64,000 bases of DNA from Candidatus Paraluminiphilus aquimaris (lineage in GTDB: Bacteria; Pseudomonadota; Gammaproteobacteria; Pseudomonadales; Halieaceae): assembly GCF_026230195.1 (NCBI RefSeq), contig NZ_CP036501.1:868001-932000 (forward strand), in the 5' to 3' direction. This document shows, one piece after another, positions 27,601-40,471 of the stretch. Numbering within the stretch: position 1 is the stretch's first letter; each line of letters starts with the position of its first letter. The notes beneath the pieces are model-generated. The model was not told the DNA's origin, made no database searches, and saw nothing but the letters and a program-made list of their open reading frames with translations. Both the position numbers and the translations under genes were made by a program.

Positions 27601-29340
27601 TTACTGCGCTTTTTCAATGGCCGACAGAACGATATCCCGCGTTAAAAGTTGCGGAAGGATCACCGGGTCACTGCCGGTACCCCGTGGATACATTACATAC
27701 AGCGGAATGCCGCTGCGGCCATGAGATTTTACGAACTCGCCGATGTCGGCGTCGTAGTCAGTCCAGTCCGCGATCATGTACGGTAGATCTGCCGCTAGAA
27801 AGGCCGCCTCTATCTCGGGTGTAAAGAGGACGGCGGCCTCATTAGCCAGACAGGTAATGCACCAGTCTGCTGTGACATCGACAAAAACGGGTTTTCCCGC
27901 TTCGCGATAGGAAGCAAGCGTTGCCGCGGAGTAGGCAACCTGTCCCTCCGATAATTTTCGCGCACCGGTTCCACCGTCTCTGCTGCCGCTCTGGGGTATG
28001 GCGAGCAAGACCGCCGCGATTACAAGCAGCGCTGTGACGGCCTTTCGCACCGGGGTCTCACCGTAGAGATAAGCTGCCATGGCAAGGAGCACGAGACCTG
28101 AGAGGGCCATAGCCATGGTATTGACGCCGCTTTGATTGCCAGCAACCCACAAGAGCCAAACCGATGTGAGATACAGGGGGAAAGCCAATACATTCTTTGC
28201 TGTATCCATCCACGGTCCAGGTTTGGGCAGAACTTTTACCGCCGCATCGCTGTAACTCAGAATCACCATGGGAAGCGCCATGCCCAGACCGAGCGACGCG
28301 AACACGAGCAGCGTGATGTAAATGGGCTGTGTTAAGGCGTAGCCAAGCGCACTTCCCATAAACGGCGCGGTGCAGGGACTTGCTACAACCACGGCTAAAA
28401 TGCCGGTGAAAAAGCTCCCCGCGTCGCCGTCCTTTTCGGTCAAAGACTGCCCCACGTTCATCATGGAGGTGCCAAAGTGTAAGAGGCCATTGAGACTCAA
28501 GCCCATGAGTGTAAATAAGTAAGCAAGTCCAATGACAAAGCCCGTATTTTGAAGCTGAAACCCCCAGCCAATAAGCTTTCCAGTCTGCTGGATGGCAATA
28601 AGCACCGCGGCCATACCAACAAAACTGACAATCACCCCCGCTGAATAGACCAAGCTCGAGCGGCGATGGCTTTGTGCATCACCGCGCGTGAAGCTCAGCG
28701 CTTTCAGAGAGAGAATGGGGAAAACGCAGGGCATGATATTCAAGATCACGCCACCTAAGAGGGCGAATACGAGGGCGGCTATCAACCCAAAATCTTCCCC
28801 GTCACCACTGTCCTGAGGCGCGTTAGTATCCAGCACAGTTGGGCTCAGTTTGCCTTTTTGCACCTCGCCGGAAGCCGTATGCCAAAGGAAGGTCTTTGTC
28901 TCCGGGGGATAGCAAAGTCCGGCATCGGCGCAGCCTTGGTAAGTGATCGATAACTCTATTAGTTCGGCTGATTCGGCAAGTTCTACGCTGGCGTCTAAGG
29001 CGCCGTAATACACCTCAACATCACCAAAAAACTCATCGGTTTTGGCGAGGCCATCCGGTATGGAGAGCGCTACTTCAATATCTTGACTGCTCGTGCGCGC
29101 TTTCGCGGCAAAGGCGTGTCGGTATAGGTAATAGTCAGGCGCGATAAGCCATTGCAGTAACGCCCCTCGCTCTGTGGTGCCGATAACGCTGAGCTCATAG
29201 GCCTCGTCGACCGGGAGGAATTCGGTTTGCTGCTGTGTGTAGGCGGACAGCGGGCTTTGTGCTTGTGCTGAAAATGTGCCGATCGCTAGTGCGATTAAAC
29301 ACAGTGAGGCAAGGAGCGTCCGAGTCCGACCTAAATGCAT
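27601..29340 (-). CDS. dsbD: Thiol:disulfide interchange protein DsbD
   Basis: 579 residues with the three DsbD parts: signal peptide to about residue 27; N-terminal immunoglobulin-like domain with CADAGLC (redox Cys pair); central membrane domain with Cys in NIMPCVFPILS and ASPCTAPFMG, about eight hydrophobic segments; and a C-terminal thioredoxin-like domain with ADWCITC. It carries electrons from cytoplasmic thioredoxin to periplasmic DsbC, DsbG and cytochrome maturation proteins. It is 9 bp downstream of the pentapeptide gene and upstream of the copper chaperone. Confidence 0.95.
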   Translation of the reverse strand: MHLGRTRTLLASLCLIALAIGTFSAQAQSPLSAYTQQQTEFLPVDEAYELSVIGTTERGALLQWLIAPDYYLYRHAFAAKARTSSQDIEVALSIPDGLAKTDEFFGDVEVYYGALDASVELAESAELIELSITYQGCADAGLCYPPETKTFLWHTASGEVQKGKLSPTVLDTNAPQDSGDGEDFGLIAALVFALLGGVILNIMPCVFPILSLKALSFTRGDAQSHRRSSLVYSAGVIVSFVGMAAVLIAIQQTGKLIGWGFQLQNTGFVIGLAYLFTLMGLSLNGLLHFGTSMMNVGQSLTEKDGDAGSFFTGILAVVVASPCTAPFMGSALGYALTQPIYITLLVFASLGLGMALPMVILSYSDAAVKVLPKPGPWMDTAKNVLAFPLYLTSVWLLWVAGNQSGVNTMAMALSGLVLLAMAAYLYGETPVRKAVTALLVIAAVLLAIPQSGSRDGGTGARKLSEGQVAYSAATLASYREAGKPVFVDVTADWCITCLANEAAVLFTPEIEAAFLAADLPYMIADWTDYDADIGEFVKSHGRSGIPLYVMYPRGTGSDPVILPQLLTRDIVLSAIEKAQ

Positions 29341-29349
29341 TTTTGATCC

Positions 29350-29703
29350 CTACTTGTGGTAGCGAAGGCGCGTACCGTGATCGAGTGAAAGCCGGATTTC
29401 AACGGCGCTTAATTCGTCTGGGAAATAAACACCGGAGACTTTCGCATCAAGCAAACTCGCGCCTTCAAGATTGGTCTCGCGAAAATCGATCCCGGACAAA
29501 TCACAATTTCTAAAATAAGCACTGGAGAAGTCGAGGCCTCTTGCGTTCATTTTGCGAAGATCACGGCCGCGATAGTCTCCTCCGGAGAGCTGACTGGTAT
29601 CGAGCGTATCTCGACTGTTGTTAAAACTGTCGACATCTTCATGCCGAAGCATTTGGTAGAGCGGGTCGCTCTTCACCTCGGGTTTAATTTCTTGATCGCT
29701 CAT
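29350..29703 (-). CDS. Small pentapeptide-repeat protein
   Basis: 117 residues. The centre (about 42-90) contains A(D/N)LxX-type repeats such as GRDLRKMNARGLDFSSAYF and CDLSGIDFRETNLEGASL, which form a right-handed quadrilateral beta-helix in this family. No signal peptide. Function unknown; some pentapeptide proteins mimic DNA and protect gyrase, but this one is short and nothing shows that role. It sits between the sugar kinase and dsbD with small gaps, so it is probably co-transcribed. Confidence 0.75.
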   Translation of the reverse strand: MSDQEIKPEVKSDPLYQMLRHEDVDSFNNSRDTLDTSQLSGGDYRGRDLRKMNARGLDFSSAYFRNCDLSGIDFRETNLEGASLLDAKVSGVYFPDELSAVEIRLSLDHGTRLRYHK

Positions 29704-29721
29704 TGTGTGGTTACCTCTGCC

Positions 29722-30720
29722 TTACGCGTCGAAGTACGAATTTCTGAGTTCTAGACTGTCGCTTAAGCTTAATCTTGGGCCTGGCTGGCAAACAACCCGT
29801 GCGGCGGCCTTTGCCGCAAACTCGCAGGCGCTGCGCATGTCGCTTTCGCGCCACAGTGCAAAGAAAAACGCACCAGCAAACATGTCACCCGCACCGTTGG
29901 TGTTTACGGCATTCACCTTCTCAGCGGCAATCTCGTAAGTTGTTGCGCCGTCAAACAAAATAGCACCTTCACCACCGCGTGTAATGACAAAGCTTTGTGT
30001 GACGGCTTTGAGCTTGGTTGCCGCCTCGTCGAGGTCGTCGGTTTCCGCCCAGCCAAGGGCTTCAATTTCGTTACAAAAGACAAAGTCGACCCCACCCTCG
30101 ATTATTTGATTCATGTTGTCGCGAAAGAAGGTGACCATACCGGGATCAGAAAAGCTTACGGCCACTTTGGTATTCGTTGTTCGTGCGATGGCTTTCGTTT
30201 TGAGCGCGGCTTCGTGTCCGGTGGGGGAGGTCACTAGATAGCCTTCGAGATACACCCATTGCGAGTCGGCAATGGCCTGCTCATTCACCTCGGTCACTGA
30301 GAGTGTTTCAGACACACCGAGGAATGTGTTCATGCTTCGCTCGGCATCGGGTGTAATCAACACGAGGCACTTGCCGGTTGTACCAGAGCGACGCTCCTCA
30401 CGAAATCCGTGTGAGACCCCTGATGCTTCCAGGTCGGCGATGTAAATATCGCCGTCGGCGTCATTGGATACCAGACAGCTCATATAGGTGGGCGCACCAA
30501 ACTGCGAGGCGGCAATCACGCTATTTCCCGCCGAGCCGCCGCAGGCGTGGTTTGCCTGACTTAGTGCGTCAGCGAGGTGAGTTTTGATCTCGGTTTGGCG
30601 TGACTCATCGACCAGCGTCATCATGCCTTTTTCAATGCCCAGTTGATCAAGATCGCTGTCGCTGACTGCAATTTCAGTATCGACCAGCGCGGCGCCGATG
30701 GCGTAAACAAAGTGAGGCAT
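29722..30720 (-). CDS. PfkB-family carbohydrate/nucleoside kinase, adenosine-kinase-like
   Basis: 332-residue ribokinase-fold protein. The N-terminal ACGGSAGNSVIAASQFG motif binds the substrate ribose; the C-terminal NTNGAGDMFAGAFFFAL holds the anion hole and catalytic Asp; FCNEIEALGW and VITRGGEGAI are also typical. The closest pattern I recognise is the adenosine kinase branch of PfkB in marine gammaproteobacteria, so phosphorylation of a nucleoside is likely, but the substrate cannot be fixed from sequence alone. Divergent from the Nudix gene across about 167 bp. Confidence 0.82.
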   Translation of the reverse strand: MPHFVYAIGAALVDTEIAVSDSDLDQLGIEKGMMTLVDESRQTEIKTHLADALSQANHACGGSAGNSVIAASQFGAPTYMSCLVSNDADGDIYIADLEASGVSHGFREERRSGTTGKCLVLITPDAERSMNTFLGVSETLSVTEVNEQAIADSQWVYLEGYLVTSPTGHEAALKTKAIARTTNTKVAVSFSDPGMVTFFRDNMNQIIEGGVDFVFCNEIEALGWAETDDLDEAATKLKAVTQSFVITRGGEGAILFDGATTYEIAAEKVNAVNTNGAGDMFAGAFFFALWRESDMRSACEFAAKAAARVVCQPGPRLSLSDSLELRNSYFDA

Positions 30721-30887
30721 GTGGTAGTGGGCCAGTAGTTAGACAACTTATTATTATCGCATGCTGCCATCGCATGTTCACGCGCTTGTCGCGATTGTAA
30801 TCGAGGTAAAACGAGGTAAATGGGGGGCAATTGCACGGATATTCCCATTACTAGATTGTGTACACTTGCGAGCACGAGGAATTTGAT

Positions 30888-31499
30888 GTGTATCCAACTT
30901 TTCAAGAATCCATAGACCGACTAGCGCTTGTTAAAGCGCCTTCAAAGCCACTGCCGGCGAAACGGGCCGCGGTTGTTATTGGCTTACGTGAGGGGCACAC
31001 AGGACCGGAGATGTTAATGATCCAGCGTGCGGTTCGTGAGGGCGATCCCTGGTCCGGTCACATGGGCTTTCCGGGCGGAAGAAAAGATGACACGGATGCC
31101 TCAGACGAAGCCTGCGCTAAGCGAGAAACCCTCGAAGAGATAGGTTTTGATCTCGAGGGTCACGCGCGCTTTGTTTGTCAGCTATCGGATGTCAACACGG
31201 GCTGGCGGGCCGACCGACCCGAAATGCTGGTGGCCCCATTTGTCTTTAAGGTTGAGTCTGTCCCTGAACTCACGCTCAACTATGAAGTGGCTGCAACCGT
31301 TTGGATTCCCCTGCACTTTTTACTGGATGATGATAATCGCGGTCGGCATCAATGGGACTGGCGCGGTGAGGTTCTCGAGTCCGACGCATTTACATACAAC
31401 GGCCACCTGATTTGGGGGCTGTCACTTATGATGATCGATGAATTGTTAGAGATTGTGGGTAATCGTCAGAGCGATGCCGCAAGCGTGGAGCGGGCCTAG
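30888..31499 (+). CDS. Nudix hydrolase, CoA pyrophosphatase-like
   Basis: 203-residue Nudix protein. The Nudix box reads GFPGGRKDDTD then CAKRETLEEIGFD, with the REx2EE core intact; the preceding WSGHMGFPGG and the later LNYEVAATVWIPL are typical of the CoA/acyl-CoA diphosphatase (NudL/YeaB) branch. I chose the GTG at 30888 (MYPTFQES) because GAGGA lies 7 bp upstream; a GTG at 30858 in the same frame has no such site. Expected to hydrolyse CoA derivatives to 3',5'-ADP and phosphopantetheine compounds in the cytoplasm. Confidence 0.85.
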   Translation: MYPTFQESIDRLALVKAPSKPLPAKRAAVVIGLREGHTGPEMLMIQRAVREGDPWSGHMGFPGGRKDDTDASDEACAKRETLEEIGFDLEGHARFVCQLSDVNTGWRADRPEMLVAPFVFKVESVPELTLNYEVAATVWIPLHFLLDDDNRGRHQWDWRGEVLESDAFTYNGHLIWGLSLMMIDELLEIVGNRQSDAASVERA

Positions 31500-31563
31500 C
31501 GAGAGTGGGAATGGCGCGGCTCAGGGGCGCCAGCAAGAGAGGTTGAGATCGGGCTTTTAGTCC

Positions 31564-34575
<3,012 letters not shown>

Positions 34576-34631
34576 CGACCATAGTCCCCCGACTTTTTGT
34601 CGTTTTTATGTTGGTTTTAGTTCGTTCCTTG

Positions 34632-35051
34632 TCAGCCCGGCCTGATGTACACCAGCAACACAATGGCAAATAAAAACAGCACGGGTACCTCGTTAAAAAA
34701 ACGGTAGAACACGTGGCTTTTACTGTTGTCTCCGCCGTTAATCCGAGCTACATAGCGTCCGCATTGCACATGATAAACAAGGAGACACACCACTCCCAGT
34801 AGCTTTAACTGCATCCAAAGGCTACTCAAGTAGTAATCGAGCGCAAAGCTCAATCTCCACAGGCCGAGTGCGACCGCAAGCATCATAAGCGGTGTCACAA
34901 ATCGGTAGAGCTTGCGCGCCATGATGGCGAGCGTTGTTTTTGTTGTGTCATCCTCTGCTTGCGCGTAGTAGACGAAAATCCGCGGAAGATAAAAAAGTCC
35001 CGCAAACCAGGTCACCACAAACACCACATGCAGCGCTTGAATCCAAAGCAT
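34632..35051 (-). CDS. hemJ: Protoporphyrinogen oxidase HemJ
   Basis: 139-residue membrane protein with four hydrophobic segments (about 5-22, 50-68, 75-97, 117-136). LHVVFVVTWFAGLFYLPRIFVYY carries the conserved His and the LPR motif over two adjoining parts; LWMQLKLLGVVCLLVYH has the conserved Lys and His. This is the HemJ (formerly UPF0093) family, which oxidises protoporphyrinogen IX at the inner membrane using haem. Divergent from argC, as in pseudomonads, and upstream of hemL-hemB. Confidence 0.9.
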   Translation of the reverse strand: MLWIQALHVVFVVTWFAGLFYLPRIFVYYAQAEDDTTKTTLAIMARKLYRFVTPLMMLAVALGLWRLSFALDYYLSSLWMQLKLLGVVCLLVYHVQCGRYVARINGGDNSKSHVFYRFFNEVPVLFLFAIVLLVYIRPG

Positions 35052-35123
35052 TGGTAACTCCGTGCTGGTTTCGAATCGAACAGCAAGTAAACTAGCAGCA
35101 CAATATCAGATCTTAGGCCTGAA

Positions 35124-36152
35124 ATGATTAAAGTTGGCATTGTAGGAGCAACGGGTTACGCCGGGGTCGAACTCATCCGTTTGCTATTGGCGCATCCCGA
35201 GGTTGAAGTGACGCGGCTGACCTCTCGTGCTGAAGCGGGAGTGCGGGTTGACAGGCTTTTCCCGAGTCTTCGTGGCGGTATCGATCTGTCGTTTGAGGAT
35301 CCAGCAAACGTCCATTTTGAGGACTGTGATGTCATCTTTTTCGCGACGCCGCATGCGGTGGCAATGAATACGGTCCCCGCACTTATTGAGCAGGGTAAAA
35401 AGGTGATCGATCTCTCTGCTGATTTCCGCCTTGAGGATATCGCGAGTTGGGAGACCTGGTATGGGGTAGCGCATGTCGCCCCAAGCCTCGTTGAACAGGC
35501 TGTCTACGGCCTGCCAGAGTTAAATCGCGAAGCCATAAGGTCTGCGCAGCTGGTGGCCTGCCCCGGCTGCTACCCCACGGCGGTTCAACTCGGATTCATG
35601 CCGCTACTGCAAGCGGGCGTCATTGATCCGTTGAGTTTGATTGCCTCGTGCGCATCCGGAACCAGCGGTGCGGGTCGTAGCGCGAAGATTAATCTTCTTC
35701 TCGCTGAGGCGACTGAATCCATGAAATCTTATGGCGTCTCGGGTCATCGCCATCTACCCGAGATGGAGCAGGGTTTGTCGAAGATGGCGGGGTCTGACGT
35801 CAAGCTGACCTTCGTTCCCCATTTGGCGCCCATGGTGAGGGGTATACACGCGACCTTGTTTGCAAAGCTGACGGACGCTTCTCTCGATCTTCGCGGCATT
35901 TTCCAAACGTGCTACCAACATGAGCCCTTCGTGGTATTGACGAACGGTCAGTACGAACCAGAGACTCGGCATGTTGCTGGGACCAATCGCTGCGAAATTG
36001 ATGTCACCCAGCCCGCCGGAGACACGGTAGTGATCACGGTTGCGATTGATAACCTCGTGAAGGGAGCTTCAGGCCAAGCGATTCAGGCAATGAATCTTAT
36101 GTTTGGATTCGAGGAGAGCCTGGGTCTTCAAAATCTGGCGGTGATGCCCTAG
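35124..36152 (+). CDS. argC: N-acetyl-gamma-glutamyl-phosphate reductase
   Basis: 342-residue ArgC, NADPH-dependent reduction of N-acetylglutamyl phosphate in arginine synthesis. [16 protein letters not shown] is the nucleotide-binding loop, [14 protein letters not shown] contains the catalytic Cys, and [14 protein letters not shown]-type sequence ([14 protein letters not shown]) with [12 protein letters not shown] completes the family signature. It leads a plus-strand run with DUF6776, bactofilin and erpA, the same order as in Pseudomonas. Confidence 0.96.
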   Translation: MIKVGIVGATGYAGVELIRLLLAHPEVEVTRLTSRAEAGVRVDRLFPSLRGGIDLSFEDPANVHFEDCDVIFFATPHAVAMNTVPALIEQGKKVIDLSADFRLEDIASWETWYGVAHVAPSLVEQAVYGLPELNREAIRSAQLVACPGCYPTAVQLGFMPLLQAGVIDPLSLIASCASGTSGAGRSAKINLLLAEATESMKSYGVSGHRHLPEMEQGLSKMAGSDVKLTFVPHLAPMVRGIHATLFAKLTDASLDLRGIFQTCYQHEPFVVLTNGQYEPETRHVAGTNRCEIDVTQPAGDTVVITVAIDNLVKGASGQAIQAMNLMFGFEESLGLQNLAVMP

Positions 36153-36155
36153 GTC

Positions 36156-36866
36156 ATGTCGCAAGCGGAGATAAAAACGGTTGTAACGCGCGTCAATGTT
36201 GTCCGACAGCGACGCATCCGGGTGGCGATGTTGATCGCGGCGTTACTCGTAATGGGTGTCACGTATTACGGTGGTTACCAAAGCGGCTTTGATGACAGAG
36301 TTCCGTTGGTGCTCGATGAGGCTGGCTTAAAAGCGCGCATATCGAAATTGGAGACGCGCCTTTCAGTCGATGCTGAGACGGTAACGCGACTGCGCACAGA
36401 GCTTGCCAGTAAGGAGAGTAAGGTCGGGGAGTTAGAGCGAGAGCTTGTTTTCTACCGAGATATCATGTCCTCGTCCGAGGATGTGAGTTCCGTAAAAGTT
36501 CGCCAGCCTGATATGAGTTGGAAATTCGATTCAAGGGAGCTCGAGTATCGAGCGGTGGTTCAGCGGCTTGCACCGGGTACACAGTCTTACAAAGGTGAAT
36601 TGCGAGTTGAGCTCATTGACGCGCAGGGCCGCGTATTGGATGCGTCTTATTCGACCACGCCCACTTACACGATCGGATTTAAATATTTTCAGCGGATATC
36701 TGGCATTATTACGGTGCCGGAGAGTTTTATTCCCGCCGAGTTGCGCTTTGCCATAACATTGACGAAGCCGAGAAAGCGAACGCACGAGCAAGTTTTCGCA
36801 TGGCAAGAACCTCGTGCAGAGCGTTCAGCTGAGAACGCATTAAGTGGCTCGGTCGGTAATAGATAA
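36156..36866 (+). CDS. DUF6776-type membrane-anchored coiled-coil protein
   Basis: 236 residues: a basic cytoplasmic N-terminus, one membrane segment (about 23-42, VAMLIAALLVMGVTYYGGY), a coiled coil (about 57-105, ISKLETRL to LERELVFYRDI) and a beta-rich C-terminal domain. It begins 3 bp after argC. A gene of this type lies between argC and bactofilin in pseudomonads too, so it may work with the bactofilin in the envelope; this is inferred only from position. Function unknown. Confidence 0.75.
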   Translation: MSQAEIKTVVTRVNVVRQRRIRVAMLIAALLVMGVTYYGGYQSGFDDRVPLVLDEAGLKARISKLETRLSVDAETVTRLRTELASKESKVGELERELVFYRDIMSSSEDVSSVKVRQPDMSWKFDSRELEYRAVVQRLAPGTQSYKGELRVELIDAQGRVLDASYSTTPTYTIGFKYFQRISGIITVPESFIPAELRFAITLTKPRKRTHEQVFAWQEPRAERSAENALSGSVGNR

Positions 36867-36916
36867 AAAGCTCTGAAGGCTCGATACAGAAGAAAATGAA
36901 TTTAAGGGATTAGAAA

Positions 36917-37342
36917 ATGAGAAATAAACAATCGCAAATGCCTAATGCTGCAAGCGGCAACACAACCTTGATTTCCTCGGGAACCACGGTCACAGGCGAT
37001 ATTAGTTTCTCCGGCAACCTCGATATTGAGGGTAAAGTCATCGGCTCTATTAGTGCTGAGCCGGGCGCATCAGCACTCTTGCGGGTCGTGGCGGGCGGCT
37101 CCGTTGAAGGTGAGATACGCGTGCCTTCAGCCTCTATCAGCGGCTCTGTAAAGGGCAATATCTATAGCGCTGAAAATCTTGAGCTGACAAAGGGTGCTGT
37201 TGTGGCAGGCGATGTTTTCTATAATCTTATCGAGATGTCGATGGGCAGTAAGATCGACGGCAGTCTCAAGCACTCAACGGCGTCCGCCAAAGTTGAGCCA
37301 ATTAGCTCGGTGACGGTAACTTCATCGGCTGAAAAAGCCTAA
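36917..37342 (+). CDS. Bactofilin
   Basis: 141-residue polymer-forming cytoskeletal protein. The core (about 17-115) has short glycine-spaced beta strands ([39 protein letters not shown]) forming the right-handed beta-helix of the family, between unstructured tails. Bactofilins form filaments on the inner membrane without nucleotide and help localise cell wall enzymes. An M23 endopeptidase gene lies about 1.6 kb downstream; bactofilin/M23 partnerships are known in other bacteria. Confidence 0.9.
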   Translation: MRNKQSQMPNAASGNTTLISSGTTVTGDISFSGNLDIEGKVIGSISAEPGASALLRVVAGGSVEGEIRVPSASISGSVKGNIYSAENLELTKGAVVAGDVFYNLIEMSMGSKIDGSLKHSTASAKVEPISSVTVTSSAEKA

Positions 37343-37355
37343 GTCTGGAGCCTTT

Positions 37356-37709
37356 ATGTCGGTCGTTGCGGGATTTGACCCTACCGAAATTCGGTTATCC
37401 GATAATGCAGTCAATAAGCTACAAGTGTTGATTGCTGAAGAGGAGAACCCATCATTGCGATTTCGAGTTTACATCACAGGCGGTGGGTGCTCGGGCTTTC
37501 AATATGGCTTTACGTTTGATGACAACACGGCCGAGGACGACTGGATTATCGAGCGCGAGGGCGTTGCGGCACTGATTGATGCAATGAGTTATCAGTACTT
37601 AATGGGGTCAGAAATTGATTACGTTGAGGGGCTCGAGGGCTCAAAGTTCGTGGTGAACAACCCAAACGCCACTACCACCTGCGGTTGCGGTGCGTCCTTC
37701 TCCATTTAA
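37356..37709 (+). CDS. erpA: Iron-sulfur cluster insertion protein ErpA
   Basis: 117-residue A-type carrier. The three cluster cysteines are visible in [12 protein letters not shown] and [11 protein letters not shown]. ErpA delivers Fe-S clusters to apoproteins, including the isoprenoid enzymes IspG and IspH. The family length is normal. It ends the argC operon and converges on anmK; the 137-bp gap holds an A6/T7 stretch but no convincing terminator. Confidence 0.94.
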   Translation: MSVVAGFDPTEIRLSDNAVNKLQVLIAEEENPSLRFRVYITGGGCSGFQYGFTFDDNTAEDDWIIEREGVAALIDAMSYQYLMGSEIDYVEGLEGSKFVVNNPNATTTCGCGASFSI

Positions 37710-37846
37710 TCGGTCGACGCGGGCGCTCAACCAGAGCCCCCACTCAACTGATCTAAAAAACGTCTTTTTTTAAACGCTCGCGAGGTCGGTTGCGATGCCG
37801 CGTCGTAGCCCAGCGTGGCACGACGTCGGCCGTTGTTAGTTCGGCG

Positions 37847-38941
37847 CTATGCCGGGAATACCACACCCAATACACGTTCGCCGCGGGCGCCAGTGACTGC
37901 TGGGTCGTTACCCGGTTTTCCATCGAGGCACTGTTTAGCCAACCAAGCAAAGGCGGTGGCTTCCATAAAGTCAGGATCAACCCCTAGTTTGCTGGTCGGT
38001 GACACAGATAGGCCACCAAGAAGATCCTGTATGCGCGCCATTAAAAAGTCATTGTGTCTGCCCCCTCCGAAGGTAAATACAGACTGACTACCACTTTGCC
38101 GTAATGCAGTACTTGCGGTAACAGCGGTTAACTCAAGTAGTGTGCGCTGCACGTCTTCGGGTGCTGGACTGTCCGTTAAAAGGGCGCTCAGCCACGCCAA
38201 ATTAAAGTGGTCTTGTCCCGTGCTCTTGGGCGCAGCTCTGTGAAAATAAGGGTCCGCGAGCATAGCCTTAAGCAGCTTTTCATCGAGGGAGCCCGCTCTC
38301 GCCCAGGCACCACTGCGGTCGAAGTCGAGCCCCTTATGCCGACGGATCCACGCATCCATTAACGTGTTGCCAGGGCCGGTATCAAAACCTGACGCCTCCC
38401 CCTGCTTTATGCAGCTAATGTTGGCAATGCCACCAATATTGAGAAAGGCCGCAGACTCCTTCGGCGCAACCAGTGTCTTGTGAAAGGCGGGAATTAGAGG
38501 CGCGGCTTGACCACCCGCAGCGATGTCGCGTCGCCTAAAGTCCCCCACCACCGTGATCCCAGTAAGCTCGGCTAAACGGTGGTTGTCTCCGATCTGGAGG
38601 GTAAATGCGGGGTTGTCATCGGGACGATGAAGCAGCGTTTGACCATGATTGCCGATAGCGGCAATGTCGGTCCGCGCAACGGAGGTCTTGGCGATCAAGG
38701 AATCGACCGAAGCGGCGTAATGTTGCGCAAGCTCAGCGTCGAGCCTGCAGACGTCATAGATGTCTCGGGAGGCGCCACTTTGCAGCGCAAAAATAGGGGC
38801 TTTTAGCCCCTCAGGCATCGCTTTGCTGTGACTTGCGATGGTCTCAATGGCGCCATCGCCCTTAAATCGCGTCATTACGGCGTCGATCGCGTCTGCACTG
38901 GTACCCGACATAAGGCCGATAAAAATATCGGCCCCCCTCAC
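37847..38941 (-). CDS. anmK: Anhydro-N-acetylmuramic acid kinase
   Basis: 364-residue AnmK, which opens and phosphorylates 1,6-anhydroMurNAc from recycled peptidoglycan to MurNAc-6-phosphate. The ASKHA-fold signatures are FIGLMSGTSADAIDAV at the N-terminus, IGNHGQTLLHRP, FLNIGGIANIS and VFTFGGGRHNDFLM. It overlaps the upstream M23 peptidase stop (ATGA). With nagZ and amgK-murU in the same window it completes a set of peptidoglycan-recycling functions. Confidence 0.95.
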   Translation of the reverse strand: MRGADIFIGLMSGTSADAIDAVMTRFKGDGAIETIASHSKAMPEGLKAPIFALQSGASRDIYDVCRLDAELAQHYAASVDSLIAKTSVARTDIAAIGNHGQTLLHRPDDNPAFTLQIGDNHRLAELTGITVVGDFRRRDIAAGGQAAPLIPAFHKTLVAPKESAAFLNIGGIANISCIKQGEASGFDTGPGNTLMDAWIRRHKGLDFDRSGAWARAGSLDEKLLKAMLADPYFHRAAPKSTGQDHFNLAWLSALLTDSPAPEDVQRTLLELTAVTASTALRQSGSQSVFTFGGGRHNDFLMARIQDLLGGLSVSPTSKLGVDPDFMEATAFAWLAKQCLDGKPGNDPAVTGARGERVLGVVFPA

Positions 38942-40362
38942 TCGGCGCCTACTTCTGACGCGGTGATCTTTAAGGCAGCGAGTTGTCGTACCGGTTTCTG
39001 TATGGCTTTTTGGAATGAAGCAAGCTCGCTTTCGGGGAGCGATCGCGCCTTCGGTAATATCTTGTGGACAGTACGCGGGTTGCGGTGCACGCCGTTGACC
39101 AAAAACTCGTAGTGTAAATGCGGCCCAGTTGCGGCACCGGTAGAGCCCACCGTCCCGATCACCTGACCTTGTTTTACTCGACTGCCTTTAGCGACTCGTT
39201 TCTTGTTCAAATGTAAGTAGTGTGTTTTGAAGGCCTCGCCGTGTTGAATGAAAATATAATTTCCATTGGCCCTACTGTATCCCGCTTCGATTACCCGCCC
39301 GTCTCCCGCGGCATAGACTGGCGTACCTCTCGGAGCCGCGTAGTCTGTGCCTCGATGTGGACGCTTGGTTTTGTAGATAGGGTGCAAACGGTTTGGATTA
39401 AAGCTCGAACTGACACGGGTAAAGTCCAGCGGTGCCTTGAGAAAGGCTTTCCGCATACTCACGCCCTCCGGGTCGTAGTAACCCACATCGCCATCGCTGT
39501 CGATAAAACGAAAGGCCTCGACGAGTCGTCCGTTGTTATTGAAGGAGGCTGCGAGAATATTGCCGTCTGAATACTTCTCATCGTCTAAGAAGTTTTCCTC
39601 AAACAAAATAATAATTTCATCGCCTCTGCGAGGATCGAGCGCAAAATCGATAACGCCCCCCAAAATAGCGGCAAGTTCCATAATAACGCCATCAGACAGA
39701 CCCGCGCGTGCCCCGGCGAGAAACAACGAGCTTGAAATGGTTAAGGCGACGGATCGTTCGCGTGTTTCGGTTTCTCGGGTAATGACTTCAGAGGAAAATT
39801 GCCCGTCTGCGCGTTTGTAAACGGTCTGTTTTAGGGGGGATTCAATGTGTCGTACAGCCAGTAATTGCTCGGCGTCATCCGATGCAAAGCCAATAAGCTG
39901 GCCAGGAAAAATTTCTCTTAACGCCTTGCCGTCTTTGCTGGTCGTGACATCAAAGACATCGCGATCTGAAAACCCAGCTCGGTTAAATAGTAGGCTGAGG
40001 TTGTCGCCATTTCTAACCGTTACGTCGACCCACTCTAGTGGCGCCTCTCGCGGTACCAGTATCTGTCCCTCGCTTACTGCATCCCAAGCCACTTGGGTTG
40101 TTGCCAAAACAAGCGGGTCAGCTTTAGGGCTTTTCACTACGTTATCTTCGGTGGTATCACCCCCTAGGAAAAGCTGTGCTACGAACATCAAGACGAGTAA
40201 ACTTACGCCACCCCAGAGGACGTTGCCCCTGTTAGCTGTCACGATTTGACCTGTTTGAAGGCGAGTGGCGCCTCTGGGCTTGCTATGCAACGCGTTGTTC
40301 CTTGTCCTACTGAAGGCAATTCGTTGAGCCGTATCATAACCGACAATGGCTACGTTCAGCAT
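38938..40362 (-). CDS. M23 family peptidoglycan endopeptidase (MepM-like)
   Basis: 474 residues in the chosen form: a membrane segment (about residues 48-66, WGGVSLLVLMFVAQLFLGG), a LysM-like/OapA region (VRNGDNLSLLFNRAGFS), and a C-terminal LytM domain with zinc motifs HRGTDYAAPRGTPVYAAGDG and GPHLHYEF, plus HYLHLNKK. All ligands are present, so it should be an active murein DD-endopeptidase facing the periplasm. The start is uncertain: ATG at 40362 is used, but a GTG nearer the membrane segment or an upstream frame to 40437 are possible, and none has a clear ribosome-binding site. Divergent from tyrS. Confidence 0.88.
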   Translation of the reverse strand: MLNVAIVGYDTAQRIAFSRTRNNALHSKPRGATRLQTGQIVTANRGNVLWGGVSLLVLMFVAQLFLGGDTTEDNVVKSPKADPLVLATTQVAWDAVSEGQILVPREAPLEWVDVTVRNGDNLSLLFNRAGFSDRDVFDVTTSKDGKALREIFPGQLIGFASDDAEQLLAVRHIESPLKQTVYKRADGQFSSEVITRETETRERSVALTISSSLFLAGARAGLSDGVIMELAAILGGVIDFALDPRRGDEIIILFEENFLDDEKYSDGNILAASFNNNGRLVEAFRFIDSDGDVGYYDPEGVSMRKAFLKAPLDFTRVSSSFNPNRLHPIYKTKRPHRGTDYAAPRGTPVYAAGDGRVIEAGYSRANGNYIFIQHGEAFKTHYLHLNKKRVAKGSRVKQGQVIGTVGSTGAATGPHLHYEFLVNGVHRNPRTVHKILPKARSLPESELASFQKAIQKPVRQLAALKITASEVGAE

Positions 40363-40471
40363 CACTGTTGCGTGCAAGTAGGGTGAGTGTTTTACGCATG
40401 CTGAGGTTGATGGCACGATGTCAGGTCGCAGTGCCAAATTTTGAAAAAAACGTTTAACGAAAGGTAATCTA

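Noticed and set aside
37745-37775. A6 and T7 runs after erpA as an intrinsic terminator
   Set aside because: The possible stem is almost only A-T pairs and lacks the GC-rich hairpin of a terminator.
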